Origin: Stereocaulon alpinum | Taxonomy: Eukaryota > Ascomycota > Lecanoromycetes > Lecanorales > Stereocaulaceae | Assembly (NCBI GenBank): GCA_018257865.1 | Contig: JAEUBA010000073.1 | Location: forward strand, 62,001 to 126,000 | Reading direction: 5' to 3' | Length of the DNA stretch: 64,000 nucleotides | Part shown: in pieces, positions 55,456 through 64,000 of the stretch | How positions within the stretch are numbered: position 1 is the first letter of the stretch | Layout of the letters: each line of letters starts with the position of its first letter | Position numbers and translations under genes: made by a program | The notes under the pieces: model-generated | Told to the model about the DNA's origin: nothing | Seen by the model: the letters and a program-made list of their open reading frames with translations, nothing else | Database searches by the model: none

Positions 55456-55899
55456 ATGGCTTCCAAAAGCAGCAATCATGTTGTCGAAAGCCCATGTATT
55501 CATAATCCATCTGGCCTCCTCAGTAACCGTATCGTATGCCCATATATCCGCGTTCAATCGACATTATTCATTGTATACCCACGTCGCCGGTTGAACCCTT
55601 TACCTGCGTCGGCAAGAATTGCTCCAGTGGACGTTGATTCAAGAGAGCTCTTCGCACAACGATGTTTTCTTCGAGATGCGGAGAGTAGGCTTACCGATGA
55701 ATCAGGCTTTTTCAATGGCGTTATTTTCGACGACCTTCACACAGAACGGAGCTATTGGATTGGCTCGAATGGATTGGCAGAGCATGCAGTCAACACCTTC
55801 CGTAGCGGTGCCAGAGTGAAGACCGAGGATGTGGATGGAGAGGGGAAAGGAGAGGACGCCATTGATGAAATTGATAGGGCTGATGATCATGATGGGTGA
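55456..55899 (+). CDS. Possible 147-codon gene, strand unresolved
   Basis: Open frame with ATG (MASKSSNHVVESPCIHNPSG) and an acidic C-terminus (VDGEGKGEDAIDEIDRADD). Its middle looks protein-like (ESGFFNGVIFDDLHTERSYW). The opposite strand also has protein-like pieces over the same bases (INGVLSFPLSIHILGLHSGT and EEARWIMNTWAFDNMIAAF), so one strand is a shadow. I cannot decide which; family unknown. Confidence 0.25.
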   Translation: MASKSSNHVVESPCIHNPSGLLSNRIVCPYIRVQSTLFIVYPRRRLNPLPASARIAPVDVDSRELFAQRCFLRDAESRLTDESGFFNGVIFDDLHTERSYWIGSNGLAEHAVNTFRSGARVKTEDVDGEGKGEDAIDEIDRADDHDG

Positions 55900-56149
55900 T
55901 GATCGGTATTGTCATTCATGGTAACGCGATTGAGAGAAGACAAAAGTGGAGTGACATGGAGAGACATCGTAGCCAATCACTACTCTTGGAAGCATCAAGA
56001 CACAGACAAGGAGTCGCAGCAGGGTTAGCTTCCGGTCCAATCGCAACTGATGTACGGATACCGAGCCTTCATCCGAGGAAGTCTATCTCAACAAGTCTGA
56101 GGGAGTAAGAAAAAGAACAAGCTTCATGCAGCCTCAACGCTCTGAACCT

Positions 56150-56423
56150 TGCTGTTGTGTTGTGACTATGCCTATATGGGACGTTTTCTTCATGCGCGTC
56201 CTCGACAACACGAAGACGAGTACTGCTTGCGCATCCTAAGGGACGTTGGGCCCGGGTCTGGTCGTCATTTACTGAGACCTTAAGCAATGCGGGTATTGAA
56301 GAAAAAGTAAGTTTCCCAAGAGCTCTCGGCGAGGGGCTTTTGAAAGAGGGAATTCCAGCCGTCAACAAGGTAGTTGATAAATTTGAGACACTGGCTCGGA
56401 GGATATGGCGTCTCAAACCCTAA
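56150..56423 (+). pseudogene. Possible terminal exon or gene relic
   Basis: Open plus frame without ATG, ending TAA at 56421-56423, with helical character: WARVWSSFTETLSNAGIEEK, then FPRALGEGLLKEGIPAVNKV and VDKFETLARRIWRLKP. The opposite strand is also open, so support is limited. The stop lies inside a telomere-like CCCTAA repeat. Confidence 0.3.
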
Positions 56424-56430
56424 CCCTAAC
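56415..56430. repeat. Interstitial telomere-like repeat (CCCTAA x2)
   Basis: AAACCCTAACCCTAAC: two and a half copies of the TTAGGG-type unit common to many fungal telomeres, also matching the telobox motif. Confidence 0.6.
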
Positions 56431-56701
56431 GCTCATTCTGCAGCTCCATGCTATAAATGACGTAGTATCTGGAGCTGTGGTACTGTATCCTAGAATACCT
56501 CAATTGTTCAGTTTCGGGCGGAATGCGGTTTGTAGTTGCGATTTCGTTAGAGCCGTGGACAAGAGACATGCATGCCTGATTATCTATCACGAACGTTGAT
56601 GAATGGAGTACGGAGTTCAATGATATTTGATGAATATATTGTCCCATTCGCGTATTAGTTATTATCCGTGGTATCATGTTCATTCCCGTATATCCCATGC
56701 C

Positions 56702-58110
56702 TTACAAGTAGTACACGAAAACTCCTAAACCCATCATGCTCACTCCCCATAGGGTTGTCAGCCAAATGTCGGCCTTGTTTAGGGCGGCTTTCCCAAGGAA
56801 CGCAATCGGCACAGAGAAATTTGCTCCAGTTCCAGTTGCGAAAAAGTAACCACTAGAAGTTATCCCCACCAGTGTGGTAGTACCGGTTGTCACATTGCCA
56901 CTGAAAAGGGGAAGAGCAATAGGATTGGGAGTTGGGGTAAGAGTCTTGTTGGCAACAACAATCTGAGGGGCGCCGGCTGAAGGAAAGACTGTGGTCGATG
57001 GCGTATTGCTTGTGGTAGACCCTGCGGTAGTCACGAATGGTACAGATTTCTAACATTGTTATATCAGTTACGAACAATTCTGCGCAGTGATACAAAATAT
57101 AACAAGGGCAACGAATCTGGATCATAGCACTTATAGTATACCCCGCTTCAGAAACAGCGGCGGTCATAGGCAGGAGGTCGTTTTGCGAAAGTTCACGTGG
57201 AATATGATAACTTACAGGAGCTATGGTCAGAGTAGCCGACACGGCAGCTAAAGGCACACCTGAGAAAGTGCTTGTCATCGTAGCTGTTGTATTGGTAACC
57301 TGGACCAATGCAGTCGCGGCAACGTTCTCTCCACCACCAGAGCATGTGCTGAACCCGAGGAAATCAATAAAGGACTGCTCTCCACTGCCGTCCAATACGA
57401 TTTGGCCATTGGCGGACTGTAAGATTTCCGTATATGCAGAGCTCAAGGTGGTGGGTGCGCCGGATGTTGTGATGCAAACTCCATTAGACAAGTATGCTGA
57501 CGTTATTGAGTATGCTTTAATCACGTCAGACTCAATCTAAAAACCCTACCCGGAGTCTGGTGCGAGAGCCATACCAGTGAATACATTATATGCAGTAGGC
57601 GAGGTTCTGTTCTTGGTCAGCGCATAATCGAACCGGTGTAGCGTTTTTCAACCGTACAACACAGCCCCTCCCAGTGTGAAGGAGGGTGAATAGTTCACTT
57701 GTGCCAGCACACCGCCAGCACCGCGAGTAGGGGCCAGGTTATATGTGAGTTCCCCTTCGTTCTGAACTATTGAGGTTCTTGTAGCGCTGCTGCCGTTCCC
57801 CACTCCGACAGATACAACTGCCGTTGCAGCTGTATGTACGAATATTTCTGAGTACCAGACTAGACCGGCGACACCAGCAACAATGTAGCAGCCACCACAG
57901 GCTGAGGAGGCGGCGCTGGCTGACCCAGCCAAGTCTGGCGCTGGTCCGGACCGTAGTAACTGGGCCGATTGCGTCACCGTTAATTGTTCTACCTCAATTG
58001 TTAGCTCCTCCTCCTGTGACAAGCTTCGCGATCTTACCTTGCGGAACGCTGCAGACGGGTCTAAGCACGAGGCTCAGCGCGAGTAGAAGACACCACGAAA
58101 ATGAAGCCAT
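56702..58110 (-). CDS. Secreted / cell-surface Ser/Thr-rich protein with GPI-like tail
   Basis: Five exons fit: 58110-58038, 57988-57658, 57606-57585, 57536-57216 and 57049-56702, phases 1, 2, 0, 0; 364 residues. The N-terminal signal peptide is clear (MASFSWCLLLALSLVLRPVC, then SVPQ). The mature part has SSACGGCYIVAGVAGLVWYS, SIVQNEGELTYNLAP, a 7-codon micro-exon, LSNGVCITTSGAPTTLSSAY, and QSFIDFLGFSTCSGGGEN. The last exon is Ser/Thr/Pro-rich (TTAGSTTSNTPSTTVFPSAG) and ends in a hydrophobic helix with no charged tail (WLTTLWGVSMMGLGVFVYYL), as in GPI-anchored wall proteins. The 166-nt fourth intron could hide a further small exon. Ligand or enzyme role unknown. Confidence 0.65.
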
Positions 58111-59466
58111 TGTCTCTATATGGTAACCCCGAAAACGAGTGAGGGTGGGGAAGCTGGTTTCAGAATTGACAAGCTACGTAGCTTGCCTGGGAGGAGCTCC
58201 CATATATGGGTCTCGCTTTTGCGACCACTTAGTTGGCTAGAGGGCGACGATCATCGGAACGTCAGGTACTCAGAAGTGCCACCCGCTCGGAGACTTGCAT
58301 AAGGAAGATTCGATAGCGCCTATTCTTCACAGAGTTCGCCCGCAGGTTGACCGCATTGGAAACCTGACTCCAGCCTTTACGACACATCCTGGCCGTGAAA
58401 AGTATGGTGCTTATCATCGGCTCGCTTACTGGACCTTTGACCTTTGGATTGATCGGCCTTCCCTCTTCGGAGCTCGCGATTTACGGTGGGCCCGGTGCCC
58501 GAGTGAGGGGAAGAGCTGGTTGGACCTCTTACAGGCGGTGAAAGACGTCAACTCTTGGCTTGAAAAATGATGGTGGGATGAAGTCGAAGGATTCGAGTTG
58601 CATACATCCATGCAGCTCGCCCTGTGGCTCGGTGGGAACCATCACCATTGGCCATCCGGTTGCGCCATTTTCTCACAGGGTCCGTCAATGAGTGGACGTG
58701 TGTGGAAGGAGGTGCAGTGAGAAGGATTTCGAGCGGGGTTCTAAGTAAGAGTGCTACCTTAGTGTAGGATAAGTAGTCATAGCGCTTACAGGTCGGCGCG
58801 GCTAATGCAGGACTAACTCAGCTCGCCCAGTCAAAACTTTCCACTTCCGCCTGGGTTACAATGATTTCACGCCATCAGCCTGCCATCTCGACACTTAGAC
58901 GTCCCGCTACCAAACCGACGATCGTGGCTCATGTAGATCTACATGACCAAGGCATGGCCAACCATATGGCAAGTGGCACCAGAGAAGTGTCTTTGTCCGA
59001 TCACCATTCGCGATGAACAGCGAACGAGAATTGGCAATAACGGACGAGAATGAGGAGCAAGACTGCTCCGCGATGGAAGAAGTCTATGCAGTGTGAGCGT
59101 TGGGAAGGTGGGGTGGAAAGGCGTAATGGATGCTTCCTTGCATGAAGCCAGCCATGAACTGCATAGCGCCCGTATCCCACGTTCTTCCGATCGTCTGCGC
59201 ATGCCAAAAGACCCAGACCATTCGAATTCTATTCCTGCTAGCCGGGTGAGGGGCCTTCCTGTGTCTTCCCACTACTATGGAATTCTATTGATATACCCTG
59301 TGGATGCAGTGTCAGCCTGCCTCGAGTCTTATCTTCGTAGACTTGCCAGCACCCGTGCGATTAATAGGTATTGCGATCTCCTCTTAGTTGGATTCCAACT
59401 TTCTTTCTGTCTCATCATAATTATCCATCCATATTAATGTTTTGTTTTTGAAAAGAGTAATACATA
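58111..59466. other. Intergenic; nothing firmly supported
   Basis: 1.36 kb. A plus frame at 58295-58570 (YHRLAYWTFDLWIDRPSLFG) is the most protein-like but lacks ATG. It may be a relic. Confidence 0.35.
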
Positions 59467-62135
59467 ATGCCGGTCGAACCAGCGCCGATCGTGATTGATC
59501 CAAGCGGAGATTTGTATGCGATTCCTCATTTTCCATTGTTGTCAAGAGTCCAACGTTTTCAGCTGATAATAACTGTCTCGTAGCCTTGGAGTTGATGGTG
59601 CTTGGTCAACCTTCTCGATCTCTGCCGGAACCCCACCTCAGCGGGTTCAAGTCCTTGCATCTACCGAGGTTGCATCTACATGGGTGGTCGAGCCGCAAGG
59701 CTGCGGCCCAAATGATGCTGCGAACTGTACACAAGCTCGGGGTGGAGAGTATGATTACTCTAAGTCTTCTACTTGGAATGGCAAGGGCACATACCAGCTT
59801 GGCGTGGAGGCCAACCTGGGCTACACTGGCGATGCCATTATTGGCTCGTATGGTTACGACATCATCGGACTGCCAGGAACCCCCGGAACCCCCAACATCA
59901 CCGTAACTCATCAAGTGATTGCTGGTGTCATCACAGAGGTTTTCTATGTTGGAAGTCTAGGCCTTTCAAGTCAAGCCATCAACTTCACAAGTAGTAGCGA
60001 CACGTCGCCAAGTCTCCTGACTTCACTCAAGAACGAAAAACTGATACCAAGTCTGTCGTACGGGTACACGGCTGGAGCTTCTTACCGTAAGCAAAGTCAC
60101 TCAAGATACAGAATCCTGCTTACCCTTCCCAGAACCAAATGGCGGTGTTACTGCGAGCTTGACATTGGGTGGCTACGATGCATCAAGGTTCATCCCGAAT
60201 GAGATTTCTTTCACCTTTGCGCCTACCATAATAAGGCAGCTTGTCGTGGCAATACCGTCGATCACATTTTCCACTTCGAAGACTCAGACACCGCTGCTTA
60301 ATCAACCCATCATGGCACTTATAGACTCGACGGTACCTTACCTGTGGCTTCCGCAAGACGCATGCCAGCTTTTCGAGACTGCCTTCGGTATCTCCTGGGA
60401 CCCCTTGCGCAACCTGTATCTGGTCAATGATACTCTGCATGATACCTTGGTCAAAGAAAATCCAAGTGTAGTGTTTACGTTGGCCAACTCTCTCAATGGG
60501 CCATCAGTCAATATCACTTTACCTTACGCTAGCTTTGATCTCGTGGCCAATTATCCCTTGGTCAAGAATCAGTCAAGATACTTCCCTTTGCAGCGCGCAG
60601 CCGATGACAACTCATATACGCTGGGTCGGACCTTTCTCCAGGAATCGTAAGCAAGAGGACGAAGAGTATTTACCAGTAATTCACTGACTCTCTATAGCTT
60701 CCTGATCGTAAACTATGAGCACTCGAATTTTTCGATATCGCAAGCCAAGTTCGACCCAAGCACGCCAACTCACATAGTGCCCCTCTTATCCACCGATACG
60801 ACCGCCACTCCGCCGTCAAATCCCAGCGCAACCAGTCCATCAATAGTCAAATCGCCGGCCAATAGCTCTCATAGCATCGGGACAGGCGCCATAGCCGGAA
60901 TTGCCATTGCCATCGTCCTAATCGCTGCGCTCGTTGGAGCATTCTTTATTCGAAAGATGTATCGCAAGAAGCGTGATCGAAAGGCTGATCTTCCTCATGA
61001 GGAGCCTAAAGTCATAGCTGATATGGTAGACATGCAAAAGCGTGACTCTTCCGAAGATCCCGAAGTTGAATGTAAAAAGACTACCACTGTCACAATAGCA
61101 CCTACTGAGAATCCAATGACACCACTGTCCGAGATGGAAGGCATGGGATACTTTGGTCCCAACGCCATCCGACCACAAAGCCGCATCATCGAACTACCCG
61201 GCTCCCCTGGCAACAGGTCAGAGCTCTCAAGCCCCGAATTGGTAGCAAGATCAGAAGCACCATCGCCAGACCCTGAAAACATACGCTCCGAACTCTCGAC
61301 CCCAGAACCAATGTACTCCAACCCCGAGCTCCCTACCCCAGATCCCAGCCACGAGCTAGCGTCCCCCAGCGTCAGCGCCGCCAGCTCAGGCCACCCATCT
61401 CCATCCCTCGACGGCCAACATTCAGCCTTCAAATCATCCTTACCAATCCAGCGCCACTTCTCCGGACGAACCGATTCCTCAGAATCCGACACCGGATTTT
61501 CCAGAGACGGCATGCCCCGCCGGCCCCCCTTCCACCGCCACTACCACTCCGACGAATCAGATGCACCCTCACCCCAACCCAGACCCCCAAATCCCCGCAT
61601 GAACTCCTCCGACTCCGAAAACGGCTTCGCCCACCCCACCCGGCCAAGAAATATCCTAACAAGACCCATCGGCATCACGCACCTAGACTCCGCAACCTCA
61701 GATCCAGACACCATAACACAAGCCAACACCACCCTCCTCGACTCCTCAACATCCGACTCCGACGGACCCCTCTCCTCCCCCTTCGCAAACCGCGCCCGCA
61801 TCCCCACGCACCTAGAATCAAGCTCGGAATCCGAATCCTCACCCATCACTCCACCAGCGCGCCAAGTCCAAATCATAGCCTCTACATTCCACTCCTCGAA
61901 CTCCTCACGCCCAGCTATACGCCCTTATACAGCTACGAGTTCGCCGCGCGGGACTGCGCCGCCGCCTCCACCTCCACCTCCACCGGTCAGAAGACCAGTA
62001 CCAGCGAGGCCGATGCAGAGGATGGATTCGACCGATAGCGAGCCATGGGAAACGAGACTAGAGAGTCCGAGTACGGAGGGCGCAAGTGATATTTCTAGAT
62101 TCAATTCTCTGAGGAATTCATTAAGGAGGAGATGA
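59467..62135 (+). CDS. Transmembrane pepsin-like protein with degenerate first active site
   Basis: Four exons: 59467-59513, 59584-60086, 60133-60646 and 60698-62135; introns 46-70 nt, all phases close; 833 residues. The extracellular part has the A1 aspartic-protease fold: GVDGAWSTFSISAGTPPQRV then VLASTEVASTWVV, where DTGSS would normally stand, and in the second lobe MALIDSTVPYLWLP, where D-S-T keeps the aspartate. YTLGRTFLQESFLIVNYEHS is the usual late block. A helix at about residue 400-425 (GAIAGIAIAIVLIAALVGAF) followed by RKMYRKKR anchors it, and about 400 Ser/Pro/Asp-rich residues with repeated DS(S/T)(T/E)SDS-like phrases form the cytoplasmic tail. Loss of the first Asp argues against proteolysis; such proteins may sense or bind cell-wall ligands. 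No classical signal peptide is seen; start MPVEPAPIVIDPSGDF. Confidence 0.85.
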
Positions 62136-62598
62136 GATGAGTGGAGGGGATGGGGCTATGAACCATTCGACGATTTGCTTTCAGTGCATATATACTTCAC
62201 CACAAACTTGCATGCCATCTCTAGTAAAGGAGGGAAAGGGAACTCGGAACGGCGTCCGCGAAGCATCTCCTTTGGCGTTGGCGTGCTATGTTCTCTTTCC
62301 TGTTTCTAGCCATTATGAATCGTTTAGATAGACTTTATTATCCACCCGCTATCTCGACTACTGGTACCCATACCCAGCCTCAACCTCAGCCTTAGAGACG
62401 CAGCGCTTCACTCCCTGGCCCCTGATACGTTTCTTAAAAGGAAGGGGTTCATGGCGTCTATCTATCCAATGCGAAGCGATGAGTGAATGAGACGTAGACT
62501 AGCTGGTATGTATACAATTCTCTCAGGAATCGAAAGTCAATATTGGAGAGTCTACCTACGTACACAGCTGTATGGGTTTTGCACCATGGGTATGGTAT
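62136..62598. other. Intergenic; nothing supported
   Basis: 460 bp between the pepsin-like gene and the tandem arrays; short frames only. Confidence 0.35.
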
Positions 62599-62920
62599 GG
62601 TATACACGTGCGCCATGGATTCAAAGTCAATGCTTTGCATAGCGGCATGAAGTTTTCCGGCTGGTATACACGTGCGCCATGAACTCGAGAAGTCAATTCA
62701 AGGCCTTGCACAGCTGCATGATCTCCCGATGGGTATACATGTGCGCCTCGGATTCAAAGTCAATGCTTGGATGCTTGCTTGATCTGACAGTGCTGGTATA
62801 CGCGTGCGCCATGAACTTGAGAAGTCAATTCAGGGCCTTGCGCGCTTGCATGGAATTTTTTCTGGCTGGTATACACGTGCGCCTCGGATTGAAAGTCAAT
62901 TCTCTACTCTCGCACGACCC
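62599..62920. repeat. Tandem array of five alternating 63-73-bp units with GGTATACACGTGCGCC core
   Basis: Units begin near 62599, 62663, 62732, 62795 and 62867. Each starts GGTATAC-N-CGTGCGCC or close. Units 1, 3 and 5 continue GGATT(C/G)AAAGTCAAT; units 2 and 4 continue GAACT(C/T)GAGAAGTCAATTCA and a GGCCTTGC block, so two unit types alternate. Three cores contain the palindrome CACGTG. Confidence 0.85.
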
Positions 62921-62945
62921 TCTGTCTCATTCGAGGTCCACCCCA

Positions 62946-63545
62946 CCGGTACCTTTCGGAGCAAAAATATTCACTCAGCTGTCATAGTGCTTACGCGTAC
63001 ATCTGACTTCTCGGAGCAAAATACTCAGTTTAGCTGTCACGATATTTGCGCCTGCATCTACCACGACGTTTGGCAATATGATTTGGCGACGTCGAAGTGA
63101 AAAGTGGAAATACTGTTTGGAGGCAAGGTTCAGGTGTCAAAGTATTTGCGCCAGCATCCGGTGCCAGTATTACTGTGGCGACAACGAAGTGAAGATACTC
63201 TTGAGAGGCAGGGTTCAGTTGTCACAATTTCTTTGTGTGCATATACACAGACGATGCCAATATTGCTTGGATCCCTCGAGATGAAAATACTGTTGGGAAA
63301 TAAGGTTCAGTTTTCGCAACGTCGTTGCGTGCATTACTTGAGTTAGGTGGCACCGATATCCTTTGGCGACATCAAAGTAGCAATGGTACCTTTCGGAGTA
63401 AATGTTCAGCAGTCACAATATTTGCGCCTGCATCCGGTACCAGTATTGCTTGGCTATCTCGATGTAGCAACGGTACCTCTCGGAGCAGTTATTCATCTCA
63501 AAGTGTCTGCGCCTGCTTCCGGTGCCAATATCACTTGGCGGCCCC
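62946..63545. repeat. Diverged minisatellite, ~60-100-bp unit, about six copies
   Basis: Recurring phrases are TATTTGCGCCTGCATCCGGT (or close) near 63048, 63150, 63420 and 63512, GGTACCTTTCGGAG near 62947, 63388 and 63470, and GTTCAG.TGTCACAA between them. Intermediate copies near 63230 and 63330 are more diverged. No coding capacity is evident. Confidence 0.75.
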
Positions 63546-64000
63546 ATGGGGGAAAGGGTGCGTGGGGGACGCACACGACATCGTAGATGGGATATCATGG
63601 ACCGGGGAAACACATATGAGAGATAATTCCTCCGCGAGGCATCGAGATAGCTGCATGGGTGCCAGAGCTATGACCCTAGAGCTACCTGGTTAAGGAAATG
63701 CAAATGATTGATTACTCAACTTCCGCCGATCACCGCGTTGTTCTCATTGCGTGGTTTCGTACGAGGCTCTTGGGAATGCTGTCACGAGTACTGATTGATA
63801 ATGACACGGATCGAGATAAGGCATCGAGAAGGTCAGATGGCCATGTTTTCCACTGTATCGGGACATTGGGGTAATGCAATGCACCAAGATCAGCCATGGG
63901 GCGTACCTTGCTCGTCAAAAATGGTAGGGATCATCTGGAGGCGTCGAGACCGAGTCGGTCGCCATGGTCGGTTTTGTGGCGGTCTGCACATGCCATCTGA
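63546..64000. other. Right edge; nothing supported
   Basis: 455 bp after the minisatellite with short frames only. Confidence 0.35.

Overview
The window reads as a chromosome segment of a filamentous ascomycete (Pezizomycotina). Genes are compact and carry short (45-95 nt) GT..AG introns, often with CTGAC/CTAAC-like branch sites. Recognisable products are eukaryotic and fungal: TSR1, DPH3, AP-3 sigma, UTP7, CTF8, cytosolic leucyl-tRNA synthetase, an SPX phosphate transporter, a P450, a TBC Rab-GAP and a transmembrane pepsin-like protein. I cannot place it below subphylum. Exon coordinates are inferred from splice motifs and reading phase; for the spliced genes listed as complete, the phases close across every exon.

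Layout: 1-1.1 kb, 5' part of a kynurenine aminotransferase cut by the window edge. 2.4-6.4 kb, a multi-pass membrane protein and a putative mitochondrial protein with a duplicated cysteine motif. 8.2-17.4 kb, an accessory-looking island: one intact unrecognised 474-residue gene, two divergent genes for long helical/coiled-coil proteins with a hydrophobic centre (each broken by one in-frame stop), relics of two further genes, and a 99-bp direct repeat. 18-25 kb, a housekeeping block (TSR1<>DPH3, APS3<>UTP7) arranged as two divergent pairs. 25.5-28 kb, a P450 and CTF8. 28.8-29.3 kb, a decayed repeat-encoding stretch. 29.5-41.6 kb, an unrecognised Ala/Glu-rich protein, the Rab-GAP, a small probable mitochondrial membrane protein and LeuRS. 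41.8-46.3 kb, two small orphans and a large tandem zinc-finger protein, divergent from the phosphate transporter at 46.9-49.7 kb. 50-55 kb, a low-complexity charged protein, its decayed inverted relative, and two poorly characterised genes. 56.7-62.1 kb, a secreted protein with a GPI-like tail and the transmembrane pepsin-like protein. 62.6-63.5 kb, two diverged tandem arrays.

How the genes relate: the core genes serve ribosome assembly (TSR1, UTP7), translation (DPH3, LeuRS), vesicle traffic (AP-3 sigma, TBC GAP), sister-chromatid cohesion (CTF8) and phosphate uptake, with no shared pathway beyond the divergent ribosome/translation pairs. The candidate for an undescribed system is the 8.2-16.5 kb island. 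Its paired coiled-coil / hydrophobic / coiled-coil proteins look in outline like alpha-helical pore-forming proteins, but that is inference from composition and architecture. All in-frame stops I found in the island could be single C-to-T changes, as expected of RIP-type decay.
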